Positions 1 through 13,600 of a stretch of 64,000 nt of DNA are shown piece after piece (the first letter of the stretch is position 1; each line of letters starts with the position of its first letter). Both the position numbers and the translations under genes were made by a program. The notes beneath the pieces were generated by a model. That model did no database searches, was not told the DNA's origin, and saw only the letters and a list, made by a program, of their open reading frames with translations. The DNA lies in NCBI GenBank assembly GCA_039619475.1, contig CM077115.1, forward strand, positions 67,276,864-67,340,863, given 5' to 3'. The stretch comes from Icerya purchasi (lineage: Eukaryota > Arthropoda > Insecta > Hemiptera > Monophlebidae).

Positions 1-1400
1 TTCGATCAGCGGGGGAGGGGAAAAATTGAGACGCGCATCTCAAAGTAACGGTGCGGAAAATGTGGTGCACAGGTTAGAGGCCGGGCAGCAATTTTTATTT
101 TTTATATTTCGTTTCCATAAAATTCGGTATCTAATTAAATCCGGGGAGCGGCGTTTTGTTCTATTTCTTATTTACCTTTGATAAATATGGGCTCGGGGAT
201 ATGAAATATGACCTTGTTTGAAAATGTTCGCCGTTTGTACTGGACGCGGAGTGTTTTCAACTGTAGTGGTGTGGTGTCGGTCCATACAGGCGGAACGAAA
301 TAATACAGTGCGTATTCCAAAAATGATGAAGCATTTATCAAGCGCATAATGTGGTTGTATGTTTGCGCGCGCGTCCTCTTTTTGACCCGCCGACCAAACC
401 GATAAGAGACAGATGTTATCAAGTGTGGGTTGGAAAAGAGTGATGAAGAAGAAGAAGAAGAAGTGGGGAACTGGACCATTACGTGAAATTAGTATCGCCG
501 AGCGAGCGGCTGCCGGGTCGCCGCGCGCTCCCATTCACCGCATCAACTGGCATTCTTGCTTAACTAGTGAGCGGGAACGCGCGACCGCACAGTGCTGCAC
601 AGTGCTAGACAGTGCTAGCGCGGCGGTGCGGACGCCGTTGGGATTACTCAATTCACTGTCTCGGCTTTTCCGGCGCGCGCGCGCGCTATGTTTACGGCGG
701 AACGACGTGGCTACACAGCAGTGCGAGCGGGTGCACTGGTTTGCCCACATTTCGTGCGGGTTGGCCGCTTTTGTGGATAATTGTGGGTTAGTCGGGAGGC
801 ATTGTATTGTTAATGCACGTATGTTAACTGAGCGAAATCGGATGCGTCATAACTGCACAACAACTCGAGTGGGGAGTTCAGTTTCAGAATCGCTACTCAG
901 CGCATTGTGTTCTCCTTGCGCCACTCGGAACTTCTTTCTCTCACTCCTTTGCCTTCTTCGTCGCGTCCTACCTCTGCCGCCCATTCGCCAGACACAAGTG
1001 TTCCACCACTAGACTTGCCAAGCCATTACGACGGTCAGGTCCGCTCCGCCGATCGGCCCTCTCTGTTCCACTTCGGCCAGACCGCCGCCACTAAGCGCTA
1101 GCCGTCCTTCTCTACGCATCCATCGTGGCACATTCTCTCCCATGTCTCCTTTCATCATCATCGCTTCTCAGGCAACGTTGCCATAAGTTTCCAATACTGC
1201 TGCCAACAATTCAACATAACACTGAACATTCTCTCCTGCATTGCAATAGCGCTCATTGCCGCTGTCGGAGTCACTCGCACACTCGCTTCGCTCTCACAAT
1301 AAGAGTCTGAACTTCTTGTTGGTTATTATTTCTCTAGTTGTTTTTCTTACTGCTCGCGTGGACGCGCGGCGTATTTGTTACATTTTATGTTCTCTCTAGC
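1..1400 (+). promoter_or_regulatory. CpG-rich promoter / 5' UTR region of the plus-strand zinc-finger gene
   Basis: This block is clearly richer in G+C and in CpG dinucleotides than the AT-rich DNA after it, with many CGCG, GCGC and CCG runs at about 490-1110. In insects such islands usually mark promoters and first exons. It lies just upstream of the predicted start codon at 1644, on the same strand. The long open frames in it (for example 413-1012 on the plus strand) overlap frames on the other strand and look like by-products of GC content. TCAGTT initiator-like words occur near 880, but no single start site can be chosen. The upstream limit lies beyond the window. A divergent neighbouring gene using the same island is possible. 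Confidence 0.5.
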
Positions 1401-1643
1401 GCATCCATGAAAATTAATAAATAATAAACCGGACGATGTTTCGCCGTCGTAATAATCATACTTGAGCGGTGCTAGCTGTGCATTTTTATGTTCTGCCGAT
1501 ACACATATATTATTCCTTAATACTCATATCGCGCGACGTACTTACAAGATATTTTTACTTTTTTTATTATTATTTTTTTTTTTCTCTCTGTTTCGTGCAT
1601 ATCGTTTTTTCATTGACGAATTTTTACTAATTATTTGAGGAAT

Positions 1644-1650
1644 ATGCCAA
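1644..1650 (+). CDS. Zinc-finger gene, coding exon 1 (start codon, 7 coding bases)
   Basis: The sequence reads ATG CCA A followed at once by the strong donor GTAAGT. An A sits at position -3 of the ATG. The exon ends in phase 1, and exon 2 opens with AA in the one acidic frame that continues through every later exon (joint codon AAA, Lys). The 5' UTR would run back into the CpG-rich block. The start could still be wrong if an unseen upstream exon exists. Confidence 0.6.
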
Positions 1651-4600
1651 GTAAGTTGCACTTTTACCGTATAATATATTTTCTTGTACACACCTATTAT
1701 TGCGATTTTTCTTTTACATACCGCACCTCGATTACGTTATAGTAAATATTTTTTCTTCCCATCTTTGCGTTTTCGGTCGATTTTTGTTTTGTTTTTTTTT
1801 TTTTGTCGTCGTATATTAAATGATATTCGTGCAGTAATATAGTTTGCAAGTTTAGACTGGTAATTTTACGTCCGTTTAACGTAGAGCCGCAGCCCCTCCT
1901 ACATAAACGTTGTGATTTGTTTTTTTTTTTGTAACGAAGTATTATGCTTTTTCGAATTAATTAAGCGTTAAAATGTGTGTGTGTGTGTGTTGGAAAGGTT
2001 ATTTTCCATTTTGTTTTTTCTTCTTCCGATGTAATCGTAAAGGATAACGAAAGGTACGAAATTGCAGTACGGTTTAAAACATAAAAATCATGTTCATCAT
2101 CGCTGCTGATTTCTTGCACCAGCTGTTTCGAAATTTTGCCATCATCGTCGTAGGGGCCGTAAACTCTTAAATCTGCCACAATCTGCCGTTTAGATATTCC
2201 GCGCCATTTCATTACCGTGCGAAAGTTTAATACACGGTTAGAAGATATTCTGAGAGTGTTTTCGGTAAGGATTTTAGTATTAAGCGTTTAATAGTTTGCG
2301 TTTTGTTTTTTTTCATTTTTCATTTTTTTCCTTTTAATTCTTACTTCGTATGTTTTTATCGTTTTTGGTTCTTCTGTAAAGTATTTACAAAAATCACATT
2401 TTAAACCGTTGTTTCGTCTAAAACATTTTATTGTCTCGTTTACTTTTTTTTTTTTTTTTTGCTTGCTCTTCAAGACAATTTCAAATTGTTAATTTAAGGG
2501 GAAATTGTAAGAAAATTTTCATTATAGCGAATGTAAAAACAAGTGTAGCTCAGTAATAACACTCGAATGCTTTACGATTTCATTGAAAGATTTAATAAAA
2601 TTCATTTTTCGTGTATGTATTTTCATCATTTTTGATAGTTACTCTTCGCACTTACTGTTATAGTTTTAGTTTAACGAGCTTAGAAACGGATTGATTTAAA
2701 CACATATCCTTTTTTCGATATTAAGGCCCCCCGCGCTGTATTTTACCGTATTCTGTTAATAAAGTTACAGTTTAAATTACGTGTTCTCTATCGGTAAAAT
2801 TGCTAATTTCCTCAAGATGGATTCCGCTCCGAAGGTGTATAATTTTAATAATTCGTATGACATAAATAATTGATGGTTGTAGAAAGAAAACTGAAAATCG
2901 TAATAGTGATTGTGTCTGGTGGTAGTAACGAATTCGATTGTGAAATTATAAACGCTTTTTTTTTTTTTTCAAAGTAGGGGCAATATTGATCCGAAGCAGT
3001 GATAATGATAATAAAAGCAGGAAAAATCTAGTAAGATATGATGTGCTTTATTATGCGTCGTGTATGTGTTTTAATATTTCCCAAGTTGAAGGCTGGAATT
3101 ATTGCACGGTCCATTCGTACTTCGGTATTAAACATTTTTAAATATAAAATATAAAAAGAAGTAGCGCGCTAGGAAATTTTTGATTGCAACACTCGTTCAG
3201 GTGCTTTGCCTCCGAATAATAATGATAACATCCTATGATTAGATGCGAACGAAGTTTAAAAATTAAAATCATTATTTCTCGATGTTTTTTTTTTTTTTTT
3301 GTTTTTTTAATATATTTCTTTCTACACAGTTTAACGAAGAAGGATGTTTAAAAGTTTTTAAAAGATACAAAAACAACTAGAAGATTCTAAAAAAAAGAAA
3401 ACATGTATTTTGTAAGAAATACAAAATGTGTGTGGTCTTATTGCTTGAAACTGATGTAGTTTATAAATTTTAAATGCATGTATAAGTTTTTACTGCAAGT
3501 CTTTTTTCTCGATCAAGTTACGACAAATTATATACACTAGGGTGTTTTTATTTGTACGTGAAATATATGTTACATATATGTGTCTTTGCAACGATAATCA
3601 CGCTATAGAAAACAGACAAGTTCAACCAACTCTTATATATTATATATTCGAATGTTTTTGAAGAGAAAAAAAAAAACGGAATGATAAGATTTGTATTTCT
3701 TAAGGTCCTTCCATCATTTTGAGGTTTTGAAATATACGTATATTTGTATTTATTTCATCTTATAAAATTGTTCTCGGTACATCAGCAATCATTTTTTTTT
3801 AATCTGGTTGTTGACACATATTGTTAACATTTAAAATGTTACACGTTTTCCGTTAAATCTAAGAACGTATAATAAATTTTTTCTTGGTGATAACTGGTGA
3901 TTTCGTACAGTCCACATTTTTCAAACGTCTCTTTTATTTTAACGTTTCTCATTTACTTTTACTTTTTGTTGTTATTTTTCTGAATTCTCGAAGGCGCTCT
4001 TAAAATGAGGCACACCTCTTCTTAATTTTTTCAAAGTATGTAATCTTTACATACAATAGTTCCTTTTTTTAATAAAAAAAAAAAAAAAAAAAAGATCCTG
4101 CATTCAAATTTACATGCAAATCCGAAGCGAGCGTCTACGGAGTATTAGGTGGACTTTAAATTTACAAAAATGCTAAATAACATTTTTATTGAATAAGATC
4201 CTTTCAATAAACAATATAGAATTATTTTCTCATTTTGTACCATTTATTATATGTTTCAAAATTGGTTTGTGTACATTTTATATAGGTGTGTATCGCGTAT
4301 CATTTGATGTTTATTAATGACTTTTTTTTTTTTTTTTTTTTTTTTATGGTTTTCTCTGCGAGTATTTTATTCAACAGTTTAGTGTAGCCAACACTTTGCT
4401 TGTATAGATGGAATTAAAATTACGTTTCATATTTTTACAAAATTTTCGTATTATATGTAGGTTAAGTATATCAGGTATGAGAAGTAAACTGAGATAAATC
4501 GGACTATAATTTAGTTGTAATTTCCTTTTTTGCTTTTAAAATTTTCATATATTTAAGATTTTTTTGATATTTGGTAGTTGTTTTTTTCTTTTTTCTCGTT

Positions 4601-7600
4601 ACCTTCTTGACATAGGCTAATTTGATTCTTGTAGAAATTATTTGTTTTACACGATTAAAAACGTAATTTAGTAATTACTGTTTTCGGAGATATTTCATTG
4701 AGATAAGTTCGACATAAATATAAACCGAAATGAGATCGCCGCTTACAAATTAACAAACGTGAAAAATATCGTTAACAGTCTGTGTTTACATTGATGAACA
4801 TTTATATTTTGTAAATATGCACAGTCGTAAAAGAGAAGTAAAAAAACCGCTTAAATAATTCATACACCGATCTGTATGTAAATTAGTCATTTTAAATAAT
4901 CCTGGTGTGTAACAGTTTCTTAATTACACTCGGATTATATTTTATTATTGTTTTCTTTTTTTTTTCTTCTTTTTTTTTTTTAGGATACTCAAAAACTGCA
5001 AACAAAGTAAAATCAAAACTTTATAGTAAGTTTTATTGACAACAAAACTGTTTCATATGTGCACGTATATGTGTAAATATTTAAATAGTTAAATTTTTCA
5101 TTTTAAAATTTTTTCTAATTTTACTTTGGCATGATTATTATTATTACTCTTTTTTATTTTGAATAGTAAATATGTGATTTCTGTTTATGCATTTCAACGT
5201 TAATGTGTTTCTATGATCTGTAATGTTTTCGCTATCTTAAATTTTAAATTACTTTTTTTTCCATATTCTTGATGGACCTGATTCATGTTTGCGTGTAATT
5301 TATTTGGGAACTTTTGATTTTCTTGTACTAATTCTGGTAGTTACTTTTTGATCTCCCGAATGGGACGGATTTGTGTGTCGTTGAAAACATGCGATCTCAA
5401 TATCCTGTCAACATGGTATACTATTTTTGCATGCAGTTGAATAATAGCTATTAACTCTTCGGTAATCTTATTATTTAATAATATTTTGAGTAGGTAGTTT
5501 GTTGTTTGTAATTTTTTTTCTTTTTATTATTTTTACTGGGGGCGCGTTTAAAAATTCAAGAAATTTCCTATCGCAAAAAAATTATAAAACCATTAGCGCC
5601 TTACAGGCTGGAAGCCTTAATAAGGCCGTCTATCTGAAATGGCGAAAATAAATTTCACTAATCACGTATTGGCATGGATGCGCGATGAAAATTTTAAGTT
5701 CACAAAATTGAAGCTTGTAATTTTATATTTCGGTCTTCAAACATACAAAAAGTAAAAAAGTTTTATTTCATATTTTAAATACAGTTAAATGAAGAGTTAC
5801 TAAAATGATTTTTCCGTATTTTAATTTAGAGCAATTTCGCGAGTTATAATTCGAACATATGTTAATGAATATCTAATGATATTTTTATGAAAGGCACGAT
5901 TTATTTTTATCACTGCAGATTCCCACGAAACGTTAAATTTTCTAATAATGCATCTCCTTTATATTGCGACAAAAATTACAAATCGTATGCTATACGTATT
6001 TTTGTCCAATAGCGATTAGCTCGTAATAATGATAAAAATTAATTAAATTATGGAGTAATCATATCAAAAATACGTACGCGTTCAATCGAAAACTTCTTTT
6101 TCGAATTGGTTATAAAAAAAATACGTTGCAATTTAAAATACGGTTCGGTTTTTTTTTAGTTTAAATGATTTGCATGTTTTTTGTTGTTTTTTTTTCTTCT
6201 TTTTTTTACCTCTTCTTAACTTTACAATCCCCGACGCCATGCTAAGGGTGTGGGACTTGCTTTACTTTACTTTTACTTTACTCGTAGTAAACTCTTTAAC
6301 ATTCGCAAGGGTTACGTTTCAAAATTTCTTCGTAAAATATCTATTTTTTTGTAACAAGGATTGAGGCGGCGAAAAAAATAATTTTCCTTTTATCCGATTT
6401 ATAAGAATACTTAGTTTAAAAAAAAAAATAAAAATAATTTCCGAATTTTCCTGCAGTACAAGCGTGAAAACATTAACCAAATCATTTTTTTTTTTTTTAC
6501 ATCGCCGTTACAAAAGGTTTAGAATGTGTTAATTAAATATTTTGTATTATCGCATTATTGAAACGTAAAAATTAAGAACTTCAGATAATTTGTTTAGTAT
6601 TTTTTTTTTTTTTTCAATTTAAAAAAAAAAACTGAATTTCTCTATATGGGTAGATTTTTCAAACGTATACACATATTCAGAATTTTATACTTGGCGAATG
6701 TTGAAAGCGGTCTCACTATTTTTTTTCATTTGAAAGTGTAGATACCGCAAATGTGAAAGGTCCATTATTATATTTAGTGTATAACTTTTAAACGTCTAAG
6801 TATTAGCGTGTATTAGATCGACTTGTTAAAAAAATTGGTTACCCTAGGCTTAATGACATTTTCCGAACGTAAAGAGAGTAAATTTAAATCACTAATTATA
6901 TTCTTTTGGTGGCACTTTTATAATTTATTGCATTGGAATGGAATCTTTATATTGTACACTGCGCGCCGGTCATGTTCTCTAGCCTGTTTTAATTATCGTG
7001 GTACATGATAAAGCACAATAATTCAGGCACAACTTACTTTGACGGTGCATATTTAAACGCGTAGTTTTATATTAAAATTTTTTTTATTTTCTCTTCCAGA
7101 ATGCGTGCAACAAGTCAAAGATAATAATGCGGAAGAGAAAGAGGAAGATAAGTGTAAGTTTAATTTTTTATCTTGGTTAATTTATATGTAAAATGCTACG
7201 TTTAAGATCGTGTAATGTATCCTGCGAATTAAACGTTAAGCCGAACTTATTTTTAATAGTCTCAAAAGGAGAAAAAAAAACATCCGAACGGAATATCATC
7301 AAAGAAAATATTTTTGTAATTACTATGAGCTGGAGGAAGTACGCATTGTGGCAGGTTATTTAAGCAGCGCAGTGACGAATTCTGGAAGGAGCAAGACTTC
7401 CGGCGATTGTAAGATCGCGACAAATGCAATATATCATTATTTTAAGCATATTGGCATATAAATTTTTATTAAGTATCGTGAAGGTAACAGTATCATAGAA
7501 ATTTTTATAAACACAACTAATTCAGCCGTAAATTTAACATATAATTACTATTCATTTTGAAAGTGCAGCTGATTTTACGTAAAATATCTGATTATTCTGA

Positions 7601-10600
7601 AAATATAAAAAATACTCTTATTCTAAAACGGACGATCTTCTTAAGGATTAATAAGTTAGAACAGTATTTTCTAAATAATATGTGTGTGACTTGTTTCCTT
7701 TCGATGATGGTTCCGTCGCTCTTAGTTGGACTGTTTTTATGTGTAGCATTTATATGTTACAAAATGAAATCAAACGCCGCGTTTCCTGAATGCGTAGATA
7801 GCGATGGTTGCTTTTATGCGAAGATTTCCCTTGTCATATAGAAAAAAATACATGACCGTGATCAAAACTGAGAACTGCAAATGGTACTGAAGATACATTA
7901 CGTTATTGCATACGTTGGAAAAATATGCGTTTTATGCTTTAGATGTAAATTGGAAAACTGCGTATTGCACTTTGTCGAATTTTTCGAATATTGAGAAATA
8001 CTTAATCGAATCGGAAGTGCTGAATTATTCAAATTCGATGAAAAATTTTCGCGTCTTCTTTTGGTTAATTAAAATATACTGCGCCGTATTAACACTTAAT
8101 TTGACGCCTGCTGCAGGTGAATTAATTACTCTTGAGAAGGTAGTTGCTTAATGAACAAAAATTTAACGGTCAATTAAAAAGAAAAGAGAAGAAAGAAAAG
8201 TGATTATTATTCGTAACAATTTCCATTCAATATAGAAATGATTTAACTATTTACATAATTAGACTTCGATTAGTTGATTGAACGAATAGCGATTAAAAAA
8301 GTTCTCTTATGGAATAATTCTATTTAATTTTTCAATCTTTTAAAAAGCCTCAGGAGTATAAGAATGGGCGTATATAATTTTTATTTTTGATATGCCACTC
8401 GTATAATAAATAAAAATGTCTTTTCCTGTATGCATTGATTTCTTATAATAATCGTCTTGGATTTTATTTGTTAATTTTTATTTAAAAATGTTCACTTTTT
8501 AAATTTATTTAGAAATTCCGAACTGGGTGTTTTTTTTGTTTTTTTTTTGTATTTAAATAATAAATCCTATAAATGTAACTTTTACTTTCCTTTGTAGTTT
8601 TGATATTTGCACACTAACCCAGTTGCACTTTGTAATCTTTCTTTTAAAATTACGATTTTTTGGACACTTGTTATATGTATGTGTCGTCAGAAGAATGAGA
8701 GAAAAAGCCGTAGAAGAGTATGTTAATACTGGAAAAAATTGGCAGTTAGACCAATTATGTTAATAACTCTACAGAATAATTGTGTTCTGATGAGAGATTT
8801 CAGGAATCAGTTTAAAATTGGGACTGATTTCCTCGTTTTCAAAAAATTGTCAGTTTTACGAAAATCTCTATGCTTTTAGCGCAAATTTGAAAATTAGTTT
8901 TTGTTTAAAGAGAGGATAAACGTTCGTTTGATTTTTTCGGGCCATTTTAGAATTTCAAATTCATCCCGTTGCCGACTAAAAACAAATGTTAAATTTCTTC
9001 CCGGGTTGCTAATATTTCACTTTTGTAAGTTCCCGACGCTTGCATATAATGCTGTGTTGTGCATTTTATACGTTACTATTGTTTGCTGAGCTCAATATGT
9101 GTTGAAGTTGAAACGTTTTTACTTGGCATTCGTGTAGAACGAAATTTTTCAAAGTTTTTGTACGACATACAGAATTTAATCGGAGTCGGTGATTTTTTAA
9201 AAGGCGATAATTCGCAACTGTTCACTCTCTTGAAATTAAGTAACTGCATATGATTATCGAGTCTACACATAACGCTAAATCGGTTGAATTATTTTTAATA
9301 TCTCGTAAGACTGCAACGGATTTTGACTCCATTAGTTGCACATGGAAATGGAACTCGATCTTTTTACCTTCGCGCGGAGTAAAGTAACTTATTTTTACGT
9401 TAACTAATGTGGATCAGACCCCGCTAGAATCCATGTTTAAAAAAAAAATAAAAAAGTATTGAAAAAACCCTTTCTAAATAACCGGTTTAATTACGAGCGA
9501 AAAACAAGAACAAGTAACTTAAAAAGCGAAAAAGTATTGGCGAAGGTTCAGTACAACTGAGCGACGGGATTAATTTAAATATTTCAATTAAAAAATTATG
9601 TGTAATTTCACAAATTAATGTTTTATGTTAATTCATAAAAATTGCCTGTATTCCATGTATCAGTATAATTACTGTTTTGTTCAATTTTACGAGGACGATT
9701 GTTAGATGTTTTTTGTTTTTTTTTTACATTTTGTAATATAATACGACATCACTGGTCTTTCTAAGCAACAAAATAAAAAGTATAATCTTACTTTCGTATG
9801 TAATTTTGTTATTGACGTGAAAAAAATTAAATCAATTTTTAATGCATGAGTACATGTTTATTGTGTTCTGTGCGATGTCTTTGATAGTAGATGATTTCAA
9901 AACATGAATTTTTCATCTTAATGAAATTATTTTTTCTACATTAAAAACTAAGGAAATCCACAAACTTCGTAAAAAACCAACGCTATGACTATAAGTTCCT
10001 TCATGTTCCGAGTAAATTCGCAGTTATTTTTAAAGTTTACGATTTATTTGTTAAAATTTTTCGACATTAACTAATCCGCTAATAATAGAGATAATCACGC
10101 TATGAAAACAATGGCACATTTTTATTCGGTAATTGTTATGCAATTTGCCAGGAAAAACTAGTAAAAATTAAGGTGTATAAAAACTTATATAGTTTGTTTA
10201 ATTTAGTAATGTTGAAAGTAAGTTCTTTGCAATTGGTTTAATAGTTCCTTTATTATTGACTACTAGTGGAAAATAACTAGCTTTTTCTAAACTGTTGTAT
10301 TTATTAATTCTATTTAATTAATTGTTTGTTTGTTGTTTTTTTTTTCATTCGCAATATATTCTTTTGTATGAAGAATCCGATAACAGATTGTAATATTGCG
10401 AATAAATGATCCTAAAAATTGTATTTAATCAGTTTTTATATCGTACTTATTTATTTAACAGACTTCACGGAAGAGAATGCGGAATCTAATAATTTGAAGA
10501 TAATCATTAAGAAAGAACCCAAAATAACAAATGAAGGTAACACATTTTCTATATTTCATAATTATATATCTTTTTTTACCGCACTCTGCTCATATAATAA

Positions 10601-13600
10601 TATTACATTCTTTATTTAGGATGTTGTACTTCGAACTTTTCGCAATTAATGACAGAAATATCGAATGATTTTGATTAAAATTCAAATGTTAAAATTGTTC
10701 GTTTTTTTTTTTTTTTTTTTTTTCCTACTAACATTTAAAAAAATAAGTGATAGCTGTATTACAAATTCTCATTTAATTGATGTGCAACAATTAAACAACG
10801 AAAATTGGTTCCCCATTAGAACTGAAATAGTTATTATAAATACACAAAGGTATGAAAAAAATCAAAAATTTAAAATAAATATTGATTTATTAGGGAGTTC
10901 TTACATTTAAAAAAAAAAAAGAAAAAATATGCTCCATATTTTTAGGTACTTCATTAATATTTTATGCAAAAATTTTTATTACGAGTATAATCAATAACAT
11001 ATATAATTTTTATTAATGTTTATATGGTAATTCATTTATGTAAATTATTAATACATAAATCAAAATGACGGAAATTATTAATGTATTAGTGAAAAATGTA
11101 TTGTTATTTATAAAATAAATATGCCAAGAAAATTTTCAAAATTCCGGGCACGGTCCTGACTTGAATTATTAAAAATGTAAAATCATAGTATTGTTGTTTC
11201 CGTGTATATTTTCATAAACTTTACTGAAGTGATAAAGCAATTATTATATTTTTCTCTTTTTCATGCATCGTTTTTCGACGTATTTTTTATTTATTTATTT
11301 GTTTATTTATTTGCAATAATGTACAAACAACAGTCTTTAGACCAAATACAGTTTACACTTATAGAGTTAAACAACGGTATATAAATTATTAATCTAGCTG
11401 AAACAAACTCACATAAACCCACACTGGCAGATTAAAACAATATGACCGAACAAATTATAGTGGTAAGTATTATAATATGTCGACATGTATCTCAAAATTT
11501 ACAATTGCATCTACATTCAAACTCAGTCATATACACTTACTCAAACCCAGACACATTAGCATTCCAGTTCCCCAAAAACTTCAGCTGGCGAGTAGTTATA
11601 AAATTTGAAAAGACAAGAATATTAAATTTACTTTAAACAAACAAACGGCACAGTCTCAGCAATATTTAAGCTCAGTAGATATGTGAACGGAGAAGTAAAG
11701 TTGTAGTTCAGTTTATAGTGCTCAGCAGTGGACTAAGGTCTTTAAAATTATGGCAACCCAGAATGTCAAGTTTACTGCACTTGTCTTGTTGTAATCACTC
11801 AGTAATGCTTCCTTTGAAGAATATGAAAAGTGCTGTGTCTTAGCTTTCCCCGTATGTGAAACAACGCATTTTTCCGGCAGTTAAATAATGGAACTTCAAT
11901 ACCAATTCTTTGCAATAAAAATGGAAAAATTGGCTCCCACGAGATATTTTATACAAGAAGCAGACCCCGGCAACACGTGTGCGATTCGTAAGAGTCTTAA
12001 AATTAAATGTGTCTTATAAATTTGTGTAAACTGCATTAATTGGAAAATGCCTGACACGTTTAAAAAATAAATACTTTAAAAACTGTATCTGGATTTTTTC
12101 TATTTTTTTGATCGTTATTTTAGAGGAGGGATTCCAAATAATAGTTGCAAACTTCAACGACATCGTTTTTACAATTTCTGAATAAAAAACCCAGCATCCT
12201 TCTTGCCTTACTAATCGTATGTAATAAATGAGCATTGAAAGTGAGTTTGGAATCAAAAATTACCCCTAAACCCCGAATTTCATTTTTAGTTTCCAGGTAA
12301 ACGTTCCTTATAGTATAAGTTGATGTAATTGTCTTAAATTTCCTCGTAAAAGTAATACGATAACACTTTGATGTATTTACCGGGAGTCAATTTTTTATAC
12401 TCCAACTTATTTGCAAACGTTTACTATTTCATTAAAGCTATTATCAGTATTTGCCCTTTTAAATTTGTCGCCTTTTTTCGTTTTACTATATCGTGTTTGC
12501 AGTTACCAATTTTAAATTGTACGTTAATTTACTACACGTAATTCATTTTTTAAATTAATTGAAATCATGGAATTCTGAAACAAAAACGTTTCAAAAGTTA
12601 TTTGTCTTAACTCTTTTTTTTTTTTTATCGTGTTCGCTTTTTAAACTACTTGTTCATTCGCAGTTACTTAATCGACAGTTGAAGAGTAGAACGTACTTGT
12701 ACTTTTTTTGTTTTTGGTTTAAATGTTACTCGGTAACCTTAAATATTTATTATTGAAGAGAAATTTTTAACTGTGCTTTTGTTCAAAAGTGTCATGTGCA
12801 CAGAAATTTTCTGACCATACCACGTGATACTACCCATTTAACCTCGTACGAACTATCCTTAATAGTTACTGAACGATACTTAAAATATTGTTATGCTTAT
12901 ATGGGAACGATCGGTATTGCAAGCTATTTCATTACAAGTTTATCTTAGTTTAAATTGTCAAAAGCAGTTTATATCTCTAACGATATTATTAATATGGTAG
13001 TTGCATATTTTTCATATTATCGGTATAACAGCTGGACATCGTTAAATTTACTCTCGAACTTTCCTCATTTTTTTAAGCGTCAGAGATATCATTAATTTTA
13101 GGTGTGGTCCGAAAAAATTCTTTCTCTTTTAATACAATGACTCCTAAACCAAAAAGATTACACAATACTGTTTGTTTTAACTGAAATCAAAATTACATTT
13201 TCTACCGTTCTGAAGTTTTTTTTTTTAATGGTTTACCGGCAGGGGAGTTTGTATTTTATTATTAATAATTATAAGATAAATTCGTGTTTTACTTAATAAG
13301 GTTACTTTGAGCCTAATAGTTGCCAAACACAGTGTATAAAAGACGGTATGGTCATTTTTTTCCACATTATTTTTATGAGATTGTGAATAGTATTTCTTTC
13401 CCTCAATTAATCTTTGTTAAAAATTGAATTACATAATTTTTATTCTATAAAAAAAAAATTAAATTTTATTTGTTTATATAATTCAGGATTGAAAAAGCTC
13501 TAAGCATTACATATTCCCATTGCGTATTTTTAAAAACACGAAAATAAAATGTAACTCATGGAGTTATTTGTAATGTTAAATTTGTAATTGTTTTTACGGG

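Noticed and set aside
413..1012. 199-codon open frame in the left CpG-rich block
   Set aside because: It starts within a purine run, has no domain or sensible composition, overlaps minus-strand frames, and lies where GC richness suppresses stop codons. 5' UTR or promoter is more likely.
7557..8151. 94- and 81-codon frames in intron 2
   Set aside because: They begin at non-ATG codons or weak contexts, have no motif, and lie between phase-compatible exons of another gene.
12014..12256. 80-codon minus-strand frame as a gene
   Set aside because: Its content is a shifted part of a LINE reverse transcriptase; it is described within that element.
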